Below, one piece after another: positions 34,156 through 47,232 of a DNA stretch of 64,000 bases (positions are counted from its first letter, which is position 1; every line of letters begins with the position of its first letter). A program made the position numbers and the translations under genes. The DNA is from Staphylotrichum longicolle. Taxonomy: Eukaryota > Ascomycota > Sordariomycetes > Sordariales > Chaetomiaceae. The notes beneath the pieces were generated by a model. That model made no database searches and had not been told where the DNA came from. It saw only the letters and a list, made by a program, of their open reading frames with translations. Location of the stretch: assembly GCA_019096155.1 (NCBI GenBank), contig JAHCVI010000002.1, positions 4,092,001 through 4,156,000 on the forward strand, written 5' to 3'.

Positions 34156-35394
34156 TTTCTCCCACTTTTTGTTGTCGTTTACCTATTTCTTTTTTTCTTT
34201 TTTCTTTTTTTTTTTTATATGAAGGGGAGAGGTTTGTTGGTGAGATTGACAACTCGGCGATGCTCGTGTGAGGTGTGGCGGGTCGCCGGGTCGTGTTTAT
34301 GTTTAGCGATGGATGCGGCCGCGCAGACACTCGCCGTGAGTGACTGATAATTCGATTTTTTGCTGGGTCCGGCCACCGATCGCGGAGCGGGGGCACCGGT
34401 CCAGAGGCCCGAGCCCCCACAGCGGGTACTGCCGGGGGGCTGCCGAGACCGAAGCTGAATCAAGACAATCCATCCCGCTGATTTGAGTGTTGTTTTATTG
34501 ACTTGATCCCGTTGTATGTATTCTACCAAACTCCAACTCCATGTTTGCTCACTTTCACTCTTGTTACGCCCCAGCACCCAAAAACTACCATACTACCTTT
34601 ACCTTGCAACCAATCCAACCCAACCCTCGACCTCGACAAGGCTCAGACCATATCAACGGCAATCCAATCTCGTGTCTTAAACATCCCCCCAGCCTCATTG
34701 CCCCCCTCGGTCAGTCCAAACAGGCTAGCTGTCTCACAACCCAAACAACAACAACCCACGCCCCCCACGCAAACCCTCCCAACACAACTGGGTGTTAGTT
34801 TGACTTAAGTCAACAAAGCCAGAGAAACCGAAAACCAGGCCAAGCCACCACCAAAGAAAGCAATCAGTCCCCAAAACAGCGCAAGAAACTCAAAAGCTTC
34901 AGTGTCATCTCAATCGTAAACAGACAGACCAACCGGACAGCAACCCACCCACACACCCACCCTTCTTCCTCTCAACATACATCCTCAGTCCTCAGTCATA
35001 CAATCCCACCCGCTCTCTCAACCAATCGGCACACACAATAAGCCAAGTTGTACGTAGGTGTGTGTGTATTCATGTATTGTATGTATGTATGGCTGCACGC
35101 AAACAGCGCATTTTCACAAGTGTAGATAGATAGGGTACCTTGGGTAGGTAGCGTCCTGTTAGGCCAGCCAGCCAGCCAGCCAGCCCCTTCCACGCCCCCC
35201 CTTCATCACACCCAACCCAAACCAAATCAAACCCTTCCAACCCACAGTATCACAATAAAAATCAAAACCAAATCCAAGTCACATCAAAGATATTCCCCGA
35301 CCCCGCCTTCGCTTGCTATTCGCTATTCGCCGTCCCTGTCGCCATCCCTGTTCCTTGATTGTCGCCGTCATCGACCATCGACCAACGCCATCAC
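34156..35394. other. Intergenic region, promoter of homoserine kinase and 3' flank of the large gene
   Basis: An A/T-rich tract lies next to the homoserine kinase start. Further on, the sequence is C- and A-rich (34500-35000), as is common in fungal untranslated regions. A CCAG tetranucleotide repeat lies at 35164-35184. No gene supported. Confidence 0.45.
35164..35184 (+). repeat. (CCAG)5 tetranucleotide repeat
   Basis: Five consecutive CCAG units in the 3' flank of the large minus-strand gene. Confidence 0.9.
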
Positions 35395-38300
35395 CTAAAA
35401 CGTCTCCGAGTCCTGCGAGTTGAGGGTTCCAAAGGTGTCTGAACCAGCATATTGATGTTAGCCCAATCCACTCGGCAAAAGAGAAAAAAGAAGCAAAGAG
35501 AAAAAGAAAGAAAAAAACTAACCCCTCTTCCCCCTCTCCCGCCCATTCCCCTCGCTCTCATACATCATCATCTCCCCCCCCCCCAACGACCCCGCACTCC
35601 CCATGCCCATGCCCATCCCCATACCCATCCCCTTCCCCCCCGTCGGCGTCATCGGCCTCGGCCCGCTCGGCCGCCTGCTCACACCCGCCGCGACCCCGCT
35701 CAGATTCCGATTCTCCAACCTCGGGCTGCTGCTGCCGCCCCCTTCCCTGCTGGCGTGGCTCGCGTGGCTTCCCTGGCCCTGGCTGACATAGCTGGCCGTC
35801 GGCACGCCGTGCGTCATGGTGCCGTACCCCGACTCGACGCTGTGGTGCGGCAGGGGGCTGCCGTTCTTCTTCTGCAGCTTGCTGATCCGCTTGTTCTGCG
35901 GGGGCGTGGCTGCCGTCGCGGCCGCGGCCGCAGGGATGCTGCGCGTCTGGCTCGGGCTGGACGGCGCCGACGAGTGCTCGAGCGCCTCCTTGGGCGGGCG
36001 GGGCGGGCCGCCGGCGGTGGTGGGGATGTTGGCGGCCGCCGGAGACGAGGTCCATTGTTGTTGGTAGTGGTGGTGCGGGTCGGCGGCCGAGCCGTAGCTG
36101 TCGGTGTGTTGGTGATGTTGTGCGGCGTGCTGGCCGCCGAAGCGGTGGAGGGAGGTGGCGGAGCCGGCCCAGTCCGCGGAGCGGGGGCTGAGGGGAGAGT
36201 CGTAGCCGAGTGCCTGCGACTCGAGCGCGGCCTTGAAGCGCTCTGTTTGGCCCTGGCGCGGCTGCGGGTGGACGAGGTTGAGCGAGTCGCGGTGCGCCTT
36301 GTATTTGGGATCCTCGGGCGTCATGTTCATGCTCACCCAGTTCGGGTCGGGGTGCGAGGGTGAGGGCATTTGCCCGTACATCTGCTCGCCGTGGTCCTCG
36401 TGGTAACCGTGGGGGAGGTCCGTCTCCGAGAAGCCAGTGTGGAGTTTGTCAGACTGGATCGGCTGCGGCGCGCCGTACTGGTAGTTGTTGTCGCCATAGT
36501 GATCCAGGTTGCCCGAGCGGGACGGGCCAGTGGGGAATCCGGCGCCCTCGTCCTTGCTCGACTGCTTGCTGTGGCCAGACTCGGGCACACCGCTCGACGC
36601 TGTCGTGTGGGACCAGCGCGAGACCTTGCGGAACCAGCTCGACCGCCCAGACTTCTTCTTGTCCTCCTTGGGGGTATTCTCATTGCTCATCGACGCCTGC
36701 GTTTGCACCGCAGCGCCAGGCGGGGTCGCCAGCGGCACCGAACTGCCGCGCTGGTCCTGAGCCGGCGTCATCAAATGGCTCTCGTCGTTCCCTCGCCCGT
36801 GATCATACTCCTCCTCGTTGTCTTCGGGCACGGTACTTATGCGGTGCGCCGAGACCTTGCGATCGTACCCCGGCTTGACCGATGTCCCGCGGGACTGGAT
36901 TGAGAGGAACCCAGACTGAGAGGCGTGGCTCGCTGTCGAGGTGCCGGCCATGCCCTCGGGCTCATAGCCGTGGTCCTGCTCATCCTGGATGTCGGGCTGG
37001 ATGTGGTCGTACGACTGCTCGCCCTGATTGCTCTGGCCGCCCGGCGCAGTCTGCGCCTTGAGCACGTCGACCTCGGTCAGCAGCTGCATCAGCATATCCT
37101 CAATCCTGCCGAGGTCGTTGGCCCCTTTAGCACTCAATCCCTTCAGCGCGCGGCGGAAGATGCTCCTCTTCTTGGCGTTGACCTCGTCGTTGATGGTCCC
37201 GGCCTGCGAGCCGCCCTGGATCGAGCGGGGCGCGCTGCCGGGGTAGGGGCGCGGGCCGTTGATGGCGCGGGCGACCGTCTTCTCGGTATTCTCCTTCACC
37301 TCCGTGATGATGGCATCCTCCGTGTCGGCGAGCAGCCGCTTGATGTCCTCAAAGTTGTTGCGCATCTCGGTCGCAGACCGGACAAGCGTCACGAGCATCT
37401 CCGTGTCGCGCGCGCTTCGCTGAGCATCACGCACCATCAACTAAGCCAACGTCAGCACGTCAAGACCACACAATAAAACGCGATATGAGTACTCACATGT
37501 TGCATCAGAGCGATGATATCCTTCGATTCGATCCTCTCGATGCCCGTCCCGGTCGCGGCGTCGTACATCGGCGAGCCCATCCCCTGGGACATGCCACTGA
37601 GATGTCGAGTATGGTTGGGAGTGGAGTAGAATGGATCCTCGACGCCGGCGCCGCCAGCGCCCGCAGCGCCGTCAAAGTCCACACCCTTGCCCTTGTCCTG
37701 GAAGTCCGGCGTCTTATTGGGGCCCTGGGAGATGTAGCCCTCGTCGACCTTGTGGCCAAGCGGGCTGCGGGTGCCATACAGATTTCCAAAGCCCGAGTTG
37801 TCAAACCCTTGGGCTCCAAGCAGATTGGTGTTGATGTCCGGGAGGTTGGCGATGGGGCTCGATCCCTCATAGGGGTTCGTGATGAGCGTGTCGCGCTTCT
37901 TGTCCTCCGACGTGCGGTACCACTCGTCATGCTCCTGGCTCGGCTGGCGGCTGTGGTTGTGAGCAGCCGCCATACCGGCAGCTGTGGCGACGGCGGCGGC
38001 GCCAGCGATGCCCGCCATGCCCAGGTCATGCCCGCTTCTCTGCTGAGGCAACCCTGGCGAAGAGTGAGCACCGTCTAGGTCCTGATAGTCGACATCATCC
38101 TCATGGTGCTGGGCGTGTTGCCGAGGGGTGGCATCTCCAGCCCAGCGTTCCTCCTCATCACGGCCTCCCTCGCCACCGAGAAGCGATGGGTTGGTCAGGA
38201 GGTCATCGTCCTGCCAATCCCCAATCTCCGGCATCGGGTCGTTCGGGTCGGGCAAGCCGCTAAAGCCAAACTTGGGCTGATGGTCATCGTGAACCAGCTT

Positions 38301-41147
38301 CTCGGCGCTGGCCGTGTCAATCCCCGGACGCGGCCCGTTTTTGGTGCGTTCCTTGAACGACTTGTTGCGCTGGACGCCGGCGCCATTAAACTCAATCTCG
38401 TCATCAGAGATGACCTGCTGGTCCTTGGCGTTCTGGGCCCGGAGCACAGCAGCGGCGGCGCCAACCGCGGCGCTGGTAATCGCCGCCTCCGATACGGTCG
38501 GCGACTGTCGGTATGTGGTCTGCGGCACCTTGCGGCCATACTCGTCGAGCTCGTACTCGACAAACTCGCGGGACCGGTGGCTCCCAGAAGCCGGGGTCCC
38601 GCCCCGTTCCTCTGCGTAGTCGTGCTGGCTCGCCACCGAGCGCTTCGTCGGGGTGCCCGGGTCGCGCGAACGCTCCTCCTCGAGCGTGACCATCGACTCG
38701 CGCCCGTTGTACGGCTGGTTACCCACCGCGCTGGAGGAGCCCGTCAGAACGGATGCGTCCAGCATCGAGCCATCCACGAGAGATGCCACATTTGATTCGA
38801 TGCCGGCGGGGTGCACAAAGTCGGGATTCAGCCCCACGGCACGGACGGCCTCCCCAGAAGCGACCCGCTCGAGCTCGCTGCCCGCCGGGCTCATGCCAAG
38901 CACCTGGTCGATGCCCGAGCTCCTCACGCTCCGGTCATCAATAAATTCGCGGCTCGGCCGCGAGTGCACAGAGCCAGCACCTTGCCTGGGCGACCTGTCA
39001 ATGGACGAAACGGACTCGGCCGTCCGGTGCGTAGCCCTCGACTCGTGGTTCGGTGCTTCACTGCCGGCTTCTGTGTAGCCCGAGACGCTCGGGATCGGAC
39101 TGAGACCGCGCCGCTCGGGCTGGTACGGGACGTACTTGAGGGGTGGTGGCACATCCTGCGTGCTGTAGTAGTCGTAGGGGCTGTCGGGGGCATACGTCGG
39201 AGTGCCTTCTTCTGAGTCGTCGTACTCTTCTTGTTCCGCCTTGTAGTTCTTCGAGGAGCGCGAGGGCACCCTCTTTCCATTGTCGTCAATGATGTATTCG
39301 TCCCATTGTCCGGTTCGTTGGTGAGGCAATACTTTGAGGTCGCCGTGGGAGATATTAGCATGCTGGGCACCCAGAGCCTGCAGAGTTGCCGAGTTTCTGG
39401 TTGGGGTCGGTGTCGAGGACCGTGAATGGTCTCCATCTGGAATCTCACGGCCAGGGGTGAGCTCTTCGCTGGCTGAATGGGGCCGGTCTGTGTCGGCAGA
39501 CAGGATGGAAGCCCTCGTGACATCAGAGGCATTCACGTCGCTCATAAGCGGCATCGGCGGAACCGGCGGTCCAAGTTCGGACTCGTCGTCTTCAACTGCA
39601 AGATCGGACCCGCGGCCGCGCATCTCAGCCCTGCGTCGCCTCCGCGAGCGCTGTTTGTCGTCCGAGGGCGATTGCAGGACCTCATGAGCGGCAACAGCGG
39701 CCGCACCCATAGCAGCACCGGCGGCGGCAGCTTTCAGGCGGTCTGAACTGCGCATCGGAGTGTCGTCGAGATCATGCTCGTCCTCGATGGAGTCGTGGCT
39801 GAGAGCGCTGCTGTCGTCAAAGTCGTTGCGGGCCTCCCGGTCACGACTCTCTTTGCTTCTCATGCTGTCTCGCGGTGTCGCAATAAGCTTATCTGTGGCT
39901 CCGGATCGCCGTCTGTCGCTTGCATAGTCATCCCTCGAAGCGGTCGTAGTGCTGGATGTAGTCGAATCGCGGCGGCTCTTGTGCCTGCTCTGTTCTCTCT
40001 TGAGAGCGTTGAGCTCAGGCAAGATGAGACGGCGGATGGCATCCTCGACCGTCTCGAGCAGCTTGGGGTTGTTGATTGACGAGGCCTTGGAAGTACCAGA
40101 CCGGATAGAATGCTGATCCATTGACCGATGGCTCGGGGCGAATGCGGACGAGACGACGCTAGAATCCGCCGCCGAAACCAGAGACTCGGGGCCCCTGGAT
40201 CTTCTACGAGGCGACTTGGCTCGCTCCGAGTATTTCTCTTCCTTGGTCAGGCTGCTCGTCCGGCTCCTGCTCGACCGATGCTTGCGATCCTTGTCCTTGT
40301 CGCGGTTCTTGGGCATGAGCACCCTGTCCTTCTCCCGATCCTCGCGGCTCTTGTTTCGGAGCTTGTCGGCGACAGCGGCAGTGCCTAACCCAGCGGCAGC
40401 ACCAAGCAGATAGTCGCTCGTGCGAGAGGGGCTCCTACTCCTCCCGCTCTTGGCATCAGACATGCCAAATGATGTGGCCGGCCCTGATCCGTCGAGGAAG
40501 CTGTCGGCCGGGATGGCCGAGATCTCACTCATCGTGGTGTTGTGGTAGCTGGCCTTGCTGTCAGCGGCCGGGATCAGTGGGCTCGCTGGGCGGCGACGGC
40601 GAACGTTGCCGCTGCGGTCGATCTCGATGTCAATTGGATTCCGGCTGACGGTGCTCTCCTCGGTGGCCGAAGCATAAGAGCTGGCGTCTTCCATGTCGCC
40701 GCTGAGCACCGAGACACCCTCGATTTCGCTACGGGTGGGATTACTAGCACCAGCGGACCGGCGGCTGGGGCTTGATCTCCTCGATTTTGTTTGAGTGATT
40801 TTGATGCGGTCGCGGTCCGATGACCCGCCCTTGGACCGGTGCTTGCTGCTCGGTGTGACGCGGACGCGAACACTGGGTTTCCGCTGCTCGCTGGCTCCAG
40901 ATCGCTGGTGGGGCTTGCCCCCTTCAAAGTATTCTATGAGCAGCGAGGTCTGCGACTTGCTGGCTCGGTGCCCTGTCCTGATGGTAACAGGGGTGCCGTC
41001 ATCCGGGAGGGAGTATGTGGATTTCTCGTCGCCTAGCTTGGACACATCGGTCCCAACTTCGCTCGGCAGGCCGGTCAGAATCGTCGAATTGGTCTCTGTG
41101 GGCGCCGGCAGCGGTGGCGCGGGTCTCCTCTTGCTCTCGACGGCCAT
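35395..41147 (-). CDS. 1870-residue disordered protein with Arg/Ser-rich, alanine-rich and coiled-coil segments
   Basis: Three exons: 41147-37497, 37440-35523 and 35438-35395. Phases match, and the last exon is only 44 nt (TFGTLNSQDSETF, stop). The family is not recognised. The N-terminal half is Ser/Arg/Asp-rich (KSRRSSPSRRSAG, DKDKDRKHRSSRSR). A helical block reads LLETVEDAIRRLILPELNALKREQ. Four short Ala/Gly hydrophobic patches occur at YLLGAAAGLGTAAVADKL, AAAGAAMGAAAVAAHEVL, AAVGAAAAVLRAQ and GIAGAAAVATAAGMAAA. After exon 2 begins, a conserved-looking helix appears (MVRDAQRSARDTEMLVTLVR), followed by SIFRRALKGL. The tail is Pro/Ser/Gln-rich with a Gly-Met repeat. It could be a cortical or septal scaffold, but this is a guess from composition. 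An 11-base C run lies inside exon 2 (35574-35584). Confidence 0.8.
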
Positions 41148-43511
41148 GGTTGTGGTGTGAGCCGACGGGCAGCGATTAATGTTGGTTAGGTATCAAGCGG
41201 CCCCTCGTTCCGTCGTCCAATTAGTCCCTTCCACAGGGGTCCCCTCGCGGACCGTTCAGAGGAGCGCTGGATTGGAAACCAAAGGCCAGTGATAAAACAC
41301 AAAACTGCCAGGAATAGCTGTATCTGGAGCAAGCAGTCGACTGGCTTTCGTCAGGAGGGCATTAGGTGCGGCCAAAACCTGTGGACGACGTGAGGGATGC
41401 GTGAGCAGACAGTTCGTCCCACAGGCGGGCTTCGAGGGAGGGGTGTAACAGCCAGTCTGCCCGAGAAAACAACAAGTCGAGGAAAGAGAGAAGTGCGCCG
41501 GAGAAGCTGCACTGGAAGAATGATAGGAGTGCGTTGATCGCTCATACGTACAGATTAGAGCAAACAAGCGCACAAAACAATGGGTGACGGGGGGGGCGAC
41601 GGTAGCCAGTCGAAAAAGCGAGAGGCGGCGCAAGACGCACGACACAGGATGGGGTCCTTGTCGAAGCGGCAACCAAGGTCGACGGCACCCAGCGGGGCTA
41701 AGTCGTAGCCAGGGCAGATCCAATCGCGAGGGGCCGTCGTGGACTTGGTTGGGTATGCAGCAGCGAGACGGGGCCCGTCGGCTGTTGGTGATGCCTCGGG
41801 GGAGACAGATGTACGATCGAGACGACGTGCGCCGAGGAGTGGTGAGCGAGTGGTGGACGGTGGATGGGGCCCAAAGTGTCCCCGAGTTGCACGCGGCGAG
41901 CACTGCAGGTGGGCACTGCGGTGGGCAGTGGCGGGAAGCGCGAGAGATGGGCGCGCAGGCAGAAGAATCTTCGCTCCGGAGGCTTCTCGTGCTTCTCGTG
42001 CTTCTCTGCAGTCGGTCTGCAGTCAGTCTGCAGTTCTGCAGAGATGGAGCTCGGCCGTCTCGCCTCTCAGGTTTCCGCTGGCGACTGCTGGCAACCCTGA
42101 GCAGGGCCTATGGGAGGCTTTGTTATGGTCCAGAGGGGGCCGGGATCGCTTGATGTGCTGGCGGTGCTTGATGGAGCTGGCCAATTGTGCGTGGAGCCTG
42201 GGGTCTCGGGTGCAGCAACGTGCAGCTTGAGAAACGGCGGAGCAAGAAGGGACGAGGCTCACAGGGTCCGAGAGGGTGCTGCAGGCTGATGCGGGCGGCG
42301 GGATGGACTGTGGAGCCGAGCGGCGGGAGGGTGGGGGGGTAGGTGGTGTTGGAAGGGTGAGACAGGATTCCACGGATTCCCAGAGTACATTCAGAGTTAT
42401 CCGTCCGCTCAGGCAGTAATTAGGTGGTACGGAGCACGGAGTAGATGCTCTCCTCAGCAAGGTCCGGACGAGAGTGACGGGACAGATGAAAATGCCGCCA
42501 GCAAGGAAACTCAGGTCTTGCTCGCCGACAAACAAAACGGGGAGGCTGGGCCCTGGCGGTTTGTTGACATTCAGCTCTTCGATCCGCCAAGAAAATGGCA
42601 CCCAACAGGGTCTGTTCGTCAAGTGGGACTCTTTCCGTCCCTCGACGGGACGAGGGGACGAACAGGGTGGCGGCCTTGCTCCGCTTGAGACGAGTGGAGG
42701 ACTCCCAGTCTCCACCCGACGATCTCGTGGGAAAACCAGAATCACGGGCCACTGCCTAAACGGGTGCGCCTTCCTGCCACTTCCTGCCACTGTCACCAAT
42801 AATGCCCAAAAGACTCCAGCCCCAACCACCTTGTCCACCTCCCAGTCCACCTCGTCCACCTCATCCGCTTCCCTGGTGCTTACCCGTCGCCAGGATAAAC
42901 GTGGAAACCTCTTATCCGTTTTGAGTGCGTTTTTCCCGCTTTGGGCAGCTGGGAGAGCAAGTTCCCATTGTTTTGGGGCCTGTCTCCGCTGCGACTGAAA
43001 CGGTTCGCTGCCACGACCGAGTTCGATGACGAGCTGGTGCAGCGTTGCTTCGTGGCCGAGGGCCCGGTTTCCAATCAGTTACTTTTTTTGTTTATTGTGT
43101 GTCTCTGTTGGCAACGCCATCCCGGGCCCCTCGACGTCAGGATCAAGGACCAGGCCCCGATGGAGCAGCTGGGCAAACACGCACTGGGCGGACGCTAAAC
43201 TCAAGCTCACATCCTGGCGTCCCGCAATTGCCGCTCCTCCCCAATTGCGCTTCCGCCCGCTGTGGGACGACACAAATCTCCGTGGGGAGCTGGTCGGCCC
43301 CTTGTTTCATGACAATGCACCTTCTGAAAAGTTACTGCGTGGTTGTGTAGGTATTCTGATTCTAATCTGTGACCGCTACTCCAAAACCATGCAAACAAAG
43401 GCCTATCGCTACGGACCCAAGTCGAGAGGGAGTGTGTGATATCTGAGACTAACCAAAACCTGGAGAGAAATCTACCTCCTGATGCAACCCGAACTAACCA
43501 CAACACACCCT
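41148..43511. other. Long intergenic region (2.4 kb)
   Basis: Upstream of the large gene and downstream of the IFRD gene; it probably includes a long 5' leader for the former. It carries short direct repeats near 41981-42045 (entered separately). No coding sequence is supported. The larger frames overlap in opposite strands. Confidence 0.45.
41981..42045 (+). repeat. Short direct repeats: GCTTCTCGT triplicate and CTGCAG array
   Basis: GCTTCTCGT occurs nearly three times in a row (41981-42006). It is followed by four CTGCAG hexamers separated by TCGGT, TCAGT and TT. CTGCAG is palindromic, so the array could fold, but no function is evident. Confidence 0.75.
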
Positions 43512-44858
43512 TCACTTTTTCTTCTTTTGATTCGAGATAAACTCGACTTCGGCGCTCGAAAGTATATCCCTCACGACAGGATTCTCCAGATAATGAATCC
43601 CGAACCCGCCGCCAAGCAGAATCTTAAGCAGCTCAGCTCGGGCATGGAGAGACCAGGTGTCAATGAGCAGGAACTGGTGGTAAATGCGGATCTTCTCCCG
43701 GTAGCCAAACTCTCGGAAATCGCCTTGCTCGTCGACCTTTGAGCCGCCCTTGTGCGGGTTGGGCCCTGACCGGCCGGCCGTCGAGTAGCCCGGCCCCTTG
43801 CCGCGCTCGAGCGAGGTGACGATGCTCGCAAAGTTGGCCCGCAGGTTTCTCCGCTCCTTCTTGGACACCGTCTTGGACGAGTCCCGGACAATCTCGGCCA
43901 TCCGCGTCATGATCCGGTGCTGGTTGTACTGCATGTCGAAACTCTCGCCCGTCTCTTCCTCGTAGTCGCGTGCAGACTCGAAAAGGAGGGCAATGTTGAC
44001 CCCGGCGCTGGTCTGGACGTCAGGGTCTGAGCTGTCGAGCTGCTCCATGAAGGCCTCGATCGCCGGCTCGCTTTGGACGGTCAAGTCCTCCATGTGGCTT
44101 GCCACGAACGCCCAGGCTTGGAGGGCAGCCGTCACGACTGTGCCGCTGTCTGATGCATCGACCGACTGGCCGTCGCTCTCGATGATCTCGAGGAGGAAGT
44201 CAAGAGTTTCCTCGGCAGCTTGGCGTGAGCCGCCTCCGTAGGTTACCGCGATGCAGAGCGCGTGGATTGCTTCCACCTTGATGTCCTCCTCCTCCGCATC
44301 ATGGCACGCCGCTTTCAATGTCGAGAATGCCTCCTCAAAGACGGTTTCGGAGGGACAAGTGAGAACGGTCAAAGTGAAGGCCTTGAGTGACCGTAGACGC
44401 TCCTCGTCGCTATGTCCGCTCCTGACACCCCTGATCAAGATGGGCATGAGTTCTGCCACGTGCCGATCAAGCTGGCGTTGGGCAAAGTGGTGTTTTAGCA
44501 GGTGACTGTACCCTCCAAGCGTCGCTTCGCGTCCTTGCACGCTGCTCCGCTTGCGATCTTGGAGCTCGGCAACCCGGTCTTGCAACCGCTCTGCCCACGC
44601 ATTGCCGACGTCTTCGTCGTCGTCAACCGAGTTGGTGCTCATCGTCATGATGTCGTCGTTCTCCGAGTCGCTGGCAAACTCGTCCTCCGAGGCGTAGCGG
44701 CTGCCGGGCTGCGAGTTGGCGCGCGAGCCCGCCCGCGAGTTCCCTGGCGAGCCATTCGGGGAATGGTTCCCAGAAGAAAGGCCCGACTCGGGCTTCGACC
44801 GCGCCTTGCGCGATATCGTCTTGCCTCCACCGAGGGCTCTTCTTCGGAGGTCGGACAT
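43512..44858 (-). CDS. Interferon-related developmental regulator (IFRD) family protein
   Basis: Single exon of 448 residues. The N-terminus MSDLRRRALGGGKTISRKARSK is basic and followed by Gly/Ser/Asn-rich repeats and an acidic Ser/Asp patch (SDSENDD). From about residue 75, armadillo-like helices match the IFRD N-terminal domain: WAERLQDRVAELQDRKRSSVQGREATL and RGVRSGHSDEERLRSLKAF. Also present are CPSETVFEEAFSTLKAACHD and a long helical repeat region. The C-terminal IFRD domain is present as FREFGYREKIRIYHQFLLID then LLKILLGGGFGIHYLENP. It ends in a Lys run. Animal and plant relatives are nuclear or ribosome-associated regulators; the fungal role is not established. Start chosen because it gives the usual MSDLRRRAL opening. 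Confidence 0.9.
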   Translation of the reverse strand: MSDLRRRALGGGKTISRKARSKPESGLSSGNHSPNGSPGNSRAGSRANSQPGSRYASEDEFASDSENDDIMTMSTNSVDDDEDVGNAWAERLQDRVAELQDRKRSSVQGREATLGGYSHLLKHHFAQRQLDRHVAELMPILIRGVRSGHSDEERLRSLKAFTLTVLTCPSETVFEEAFSTLKAACHDAEEEDIKVEAIHALCIAVTYGGGSRQAAEETLDFLLEIIESDGQSVDASDSGTVVTAALQAWAFVASHMEDLTVQSEPAIEAFMEQLDSSDPDVQTSAGVNIALLFESARDYEEETGESFDMQYNQHRIMTRMAEIVRDSSKTVSKKERRNLRANFASIVTSLERGKGPGYSTAGRSGPNPHKGGSKVDEQGDFREFGYREKIRIYHQFLLIDTWSLHARAELLKILLGGGFGIHYLENPVVRDILSSAEVEFISNQKKKK

Positions 44859-47232
44859 GTTTGCGGTCGCTTCGTGGTGGTTGGGGTGTGCGTGGGGACC
44901 AAGGTGACCTTGGATGGTCGGGGTTGGGCGATGATGGCTTTCTTAAGTCCCAGTCGGCGCTGCAGAGCTCAGGCAGCGTATTCCCGTCTGGTAGGGCTAA
45001 GTAATATGGGTGGCGGAAACGGTGTGTTGCGGGAGTTCTCGGAGAAGGCGGCGGATTTTTACAGTGTAGAAGTTGTGGGCTGGGAACAAATCCATGTGCG
45101 AGTCGGAGGGAAAAGCAGGCTGTGGTCGGTGGTGGGTTCTGGTCGTTCGAGGGGAAGCCGGCACTAAGTCGCAAAGGGTTCTTCGAATCCGGGAAGCAGA
45201 GTGAACAATACGAGCGGTCGCAACCACCACCCTATATACTACCAGGCCGTGTAAGATCTGGGGAAGGGAGCTCCAGTTTGTGGGGGTGACAGCCCACCCT
45301 TGTGGGGGCCGGCTATTCGCAGACCTCACCTGCTCTTCTTGTTCCCTGACCTTTCTCCCTTGCGGTTGGACTAACATTGTCTGAAGACCTCGAAGCCCAA
45401 ACTTGACGCACTTGGCAATGACGTGGCGAATAACAACAGCAACAGCAACAGGCAATAGCGGCAGAGATAGAAACCAAACGCCAAACATGAAGGGAAGTAT
45501 TCTATCGATCTTGAAGCCATCGTTTCTTTGCGCGGAGAGAGGTGTGTGGATAAGGTCGGCGGGGGTCTGCTTGCAGCCCGAGTTTTTGGGGGGGGGGGTC
45601 ACCAGCAGTGACGCATGAAGGCACGCCACAGGGGCAATTTCGACCTGATGGCGGGGCCGAAGCACAGGCGAGAGAAGACGCCTGAAAAGCTGGCCATATC
45701 ATGCGATCTTTCCATTTCCCACATCCCTGTTATTATTTTTGCTGATTTGTAATTTGATTTCCACTTCACTGCTCTCTGTATAGCTTCTGCCTCCTCCTTT
45801 CCTCTTTTATTTCACATGCTTGCTTTTCCACCGCTCGCTTCAGCATGCCCCTCCATTCGCTGGGTTAGGGTCAGGAGCTCCTGTGGGTTCATGAGCTTTG
45901 GTGGGTCTCCAAGGCTGGCACACCCTGGCAGGCGTTAAGTGGTTGCATGCCGGGCTAGCCTGAAAGGGTTAATTCGCGATCCCCCGGGGGCATGTGAGCG
46001 ACCAGGGCATCTCAAACATCCAAGCGACGGCATGCCATCCGGCAATGTGGGAGAAAAGGGTGATTAGTTGTATACTCGACTGTTAGGCACAAAGTGAGGC
46101 CAGGCTGTGGTGCCAGGTATCCGTCGCTGCGTTGGTTCCTCAGCCAGCTAGTGCCAGGTGCCCCGCGCCTAACAGGTTGATCCAGGTAAAAGGTTGGGCG
46201 ATCGGCCAGACTGTGGTCTGCTCATCCGTGCTGATAAGATCCATACCTTGCGAAATAGCGGGCCTTTGGAACAACATTGCGATCTCCAAATGAGACCCGG
46301 TCAGAGAGACCTGCACAGTATAGGTTTTGCTCAAAACGTGAGACCACACCGCTTGGAAGTTCATGATGTAGGTCTCCGGGTAGTCTTCTCCACAATCCAC
46401 ACATCGCTCGCACGACACGAGTGCAGAGAAGATCTCGTTTTCGAGCAGAGATGTTCCGAGCAGCCTGCCTGAGCCAACTCTGCTGAGGTGCTGCCTGAGC
46501 ACTCCCGCTTTCTGATAGCCCCGCACCCCGCCCGAGAGCTCCGATCCCATGACCACGCAATCGACCATTCGTCACTGCTCCTCCACCCGAGGGACCTGAA
46601 CAAACATCGAACCGAATCTCTTGTGAAGAGGAATAGTTGCAGCACAGGAGCACGCTTCTTGCATCGCTTGATTTTAAGAGGCCGATTAGCGGTTAGGTGA
46701 CTCTCTTCTTCTGTTCAAGCACGGATTGTGCATTCTTGGGAAGGTGATAAGGCAGCCTTCCCATCGCATCCCGCCTTATCTGCCTCAACTACCTGAGCTG
46801 CCTGGGCCATTGACCCCACCTTCCGAAACAGCTTACAAGACGCCTTGCGGGTGCCAAACCAACAACCACTCCCTTTGTAGTCACTTCCACCACCGCTTCC
46901 TGCCTTTGGTCGTTCCTTTCAACCTCGACCTTCACAGACACAGAAACTCCACTTGTAACGTCGGGATCCTCGGACACGCAACTACGCCCGCCCAGACAGT
47001 CAGGCCTCGACACGCAGGAGGTGTTATTGCATGTCCCGAGTCCTTGCGCCGTGCCCGGTGCGGCTCCAACACCTAACAACCTCCTCATTTCGACAACTGC
47101 AGTGACGTGGAACGCCCCTCGGTCCTCCACAATCCACACTCAACACCGCTTCCATCTCTGCCTCCGCAGCCGGCAGACTACACTTGAACAAGGTCAAAGC
47201 AACTGCCGCCGCGCCGACTTCTGAAAACGACA
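44859..47232. other. Divergent intergenic region between IFRD and FHA genes
   Basis: About 2.4 kb with two promoters. It contains an 11-base G run near 45588-45598. No coding sequence is supported; frames near 46140-46650 are opposite-strand shadows. Confidence 0.45.

Noticed and set aside
45170..45200. tRNA-like TTCGAATCC box
   Set aside because: The matching A box, anticodon stem and acceptor stem are missing, so there is no tRNA.
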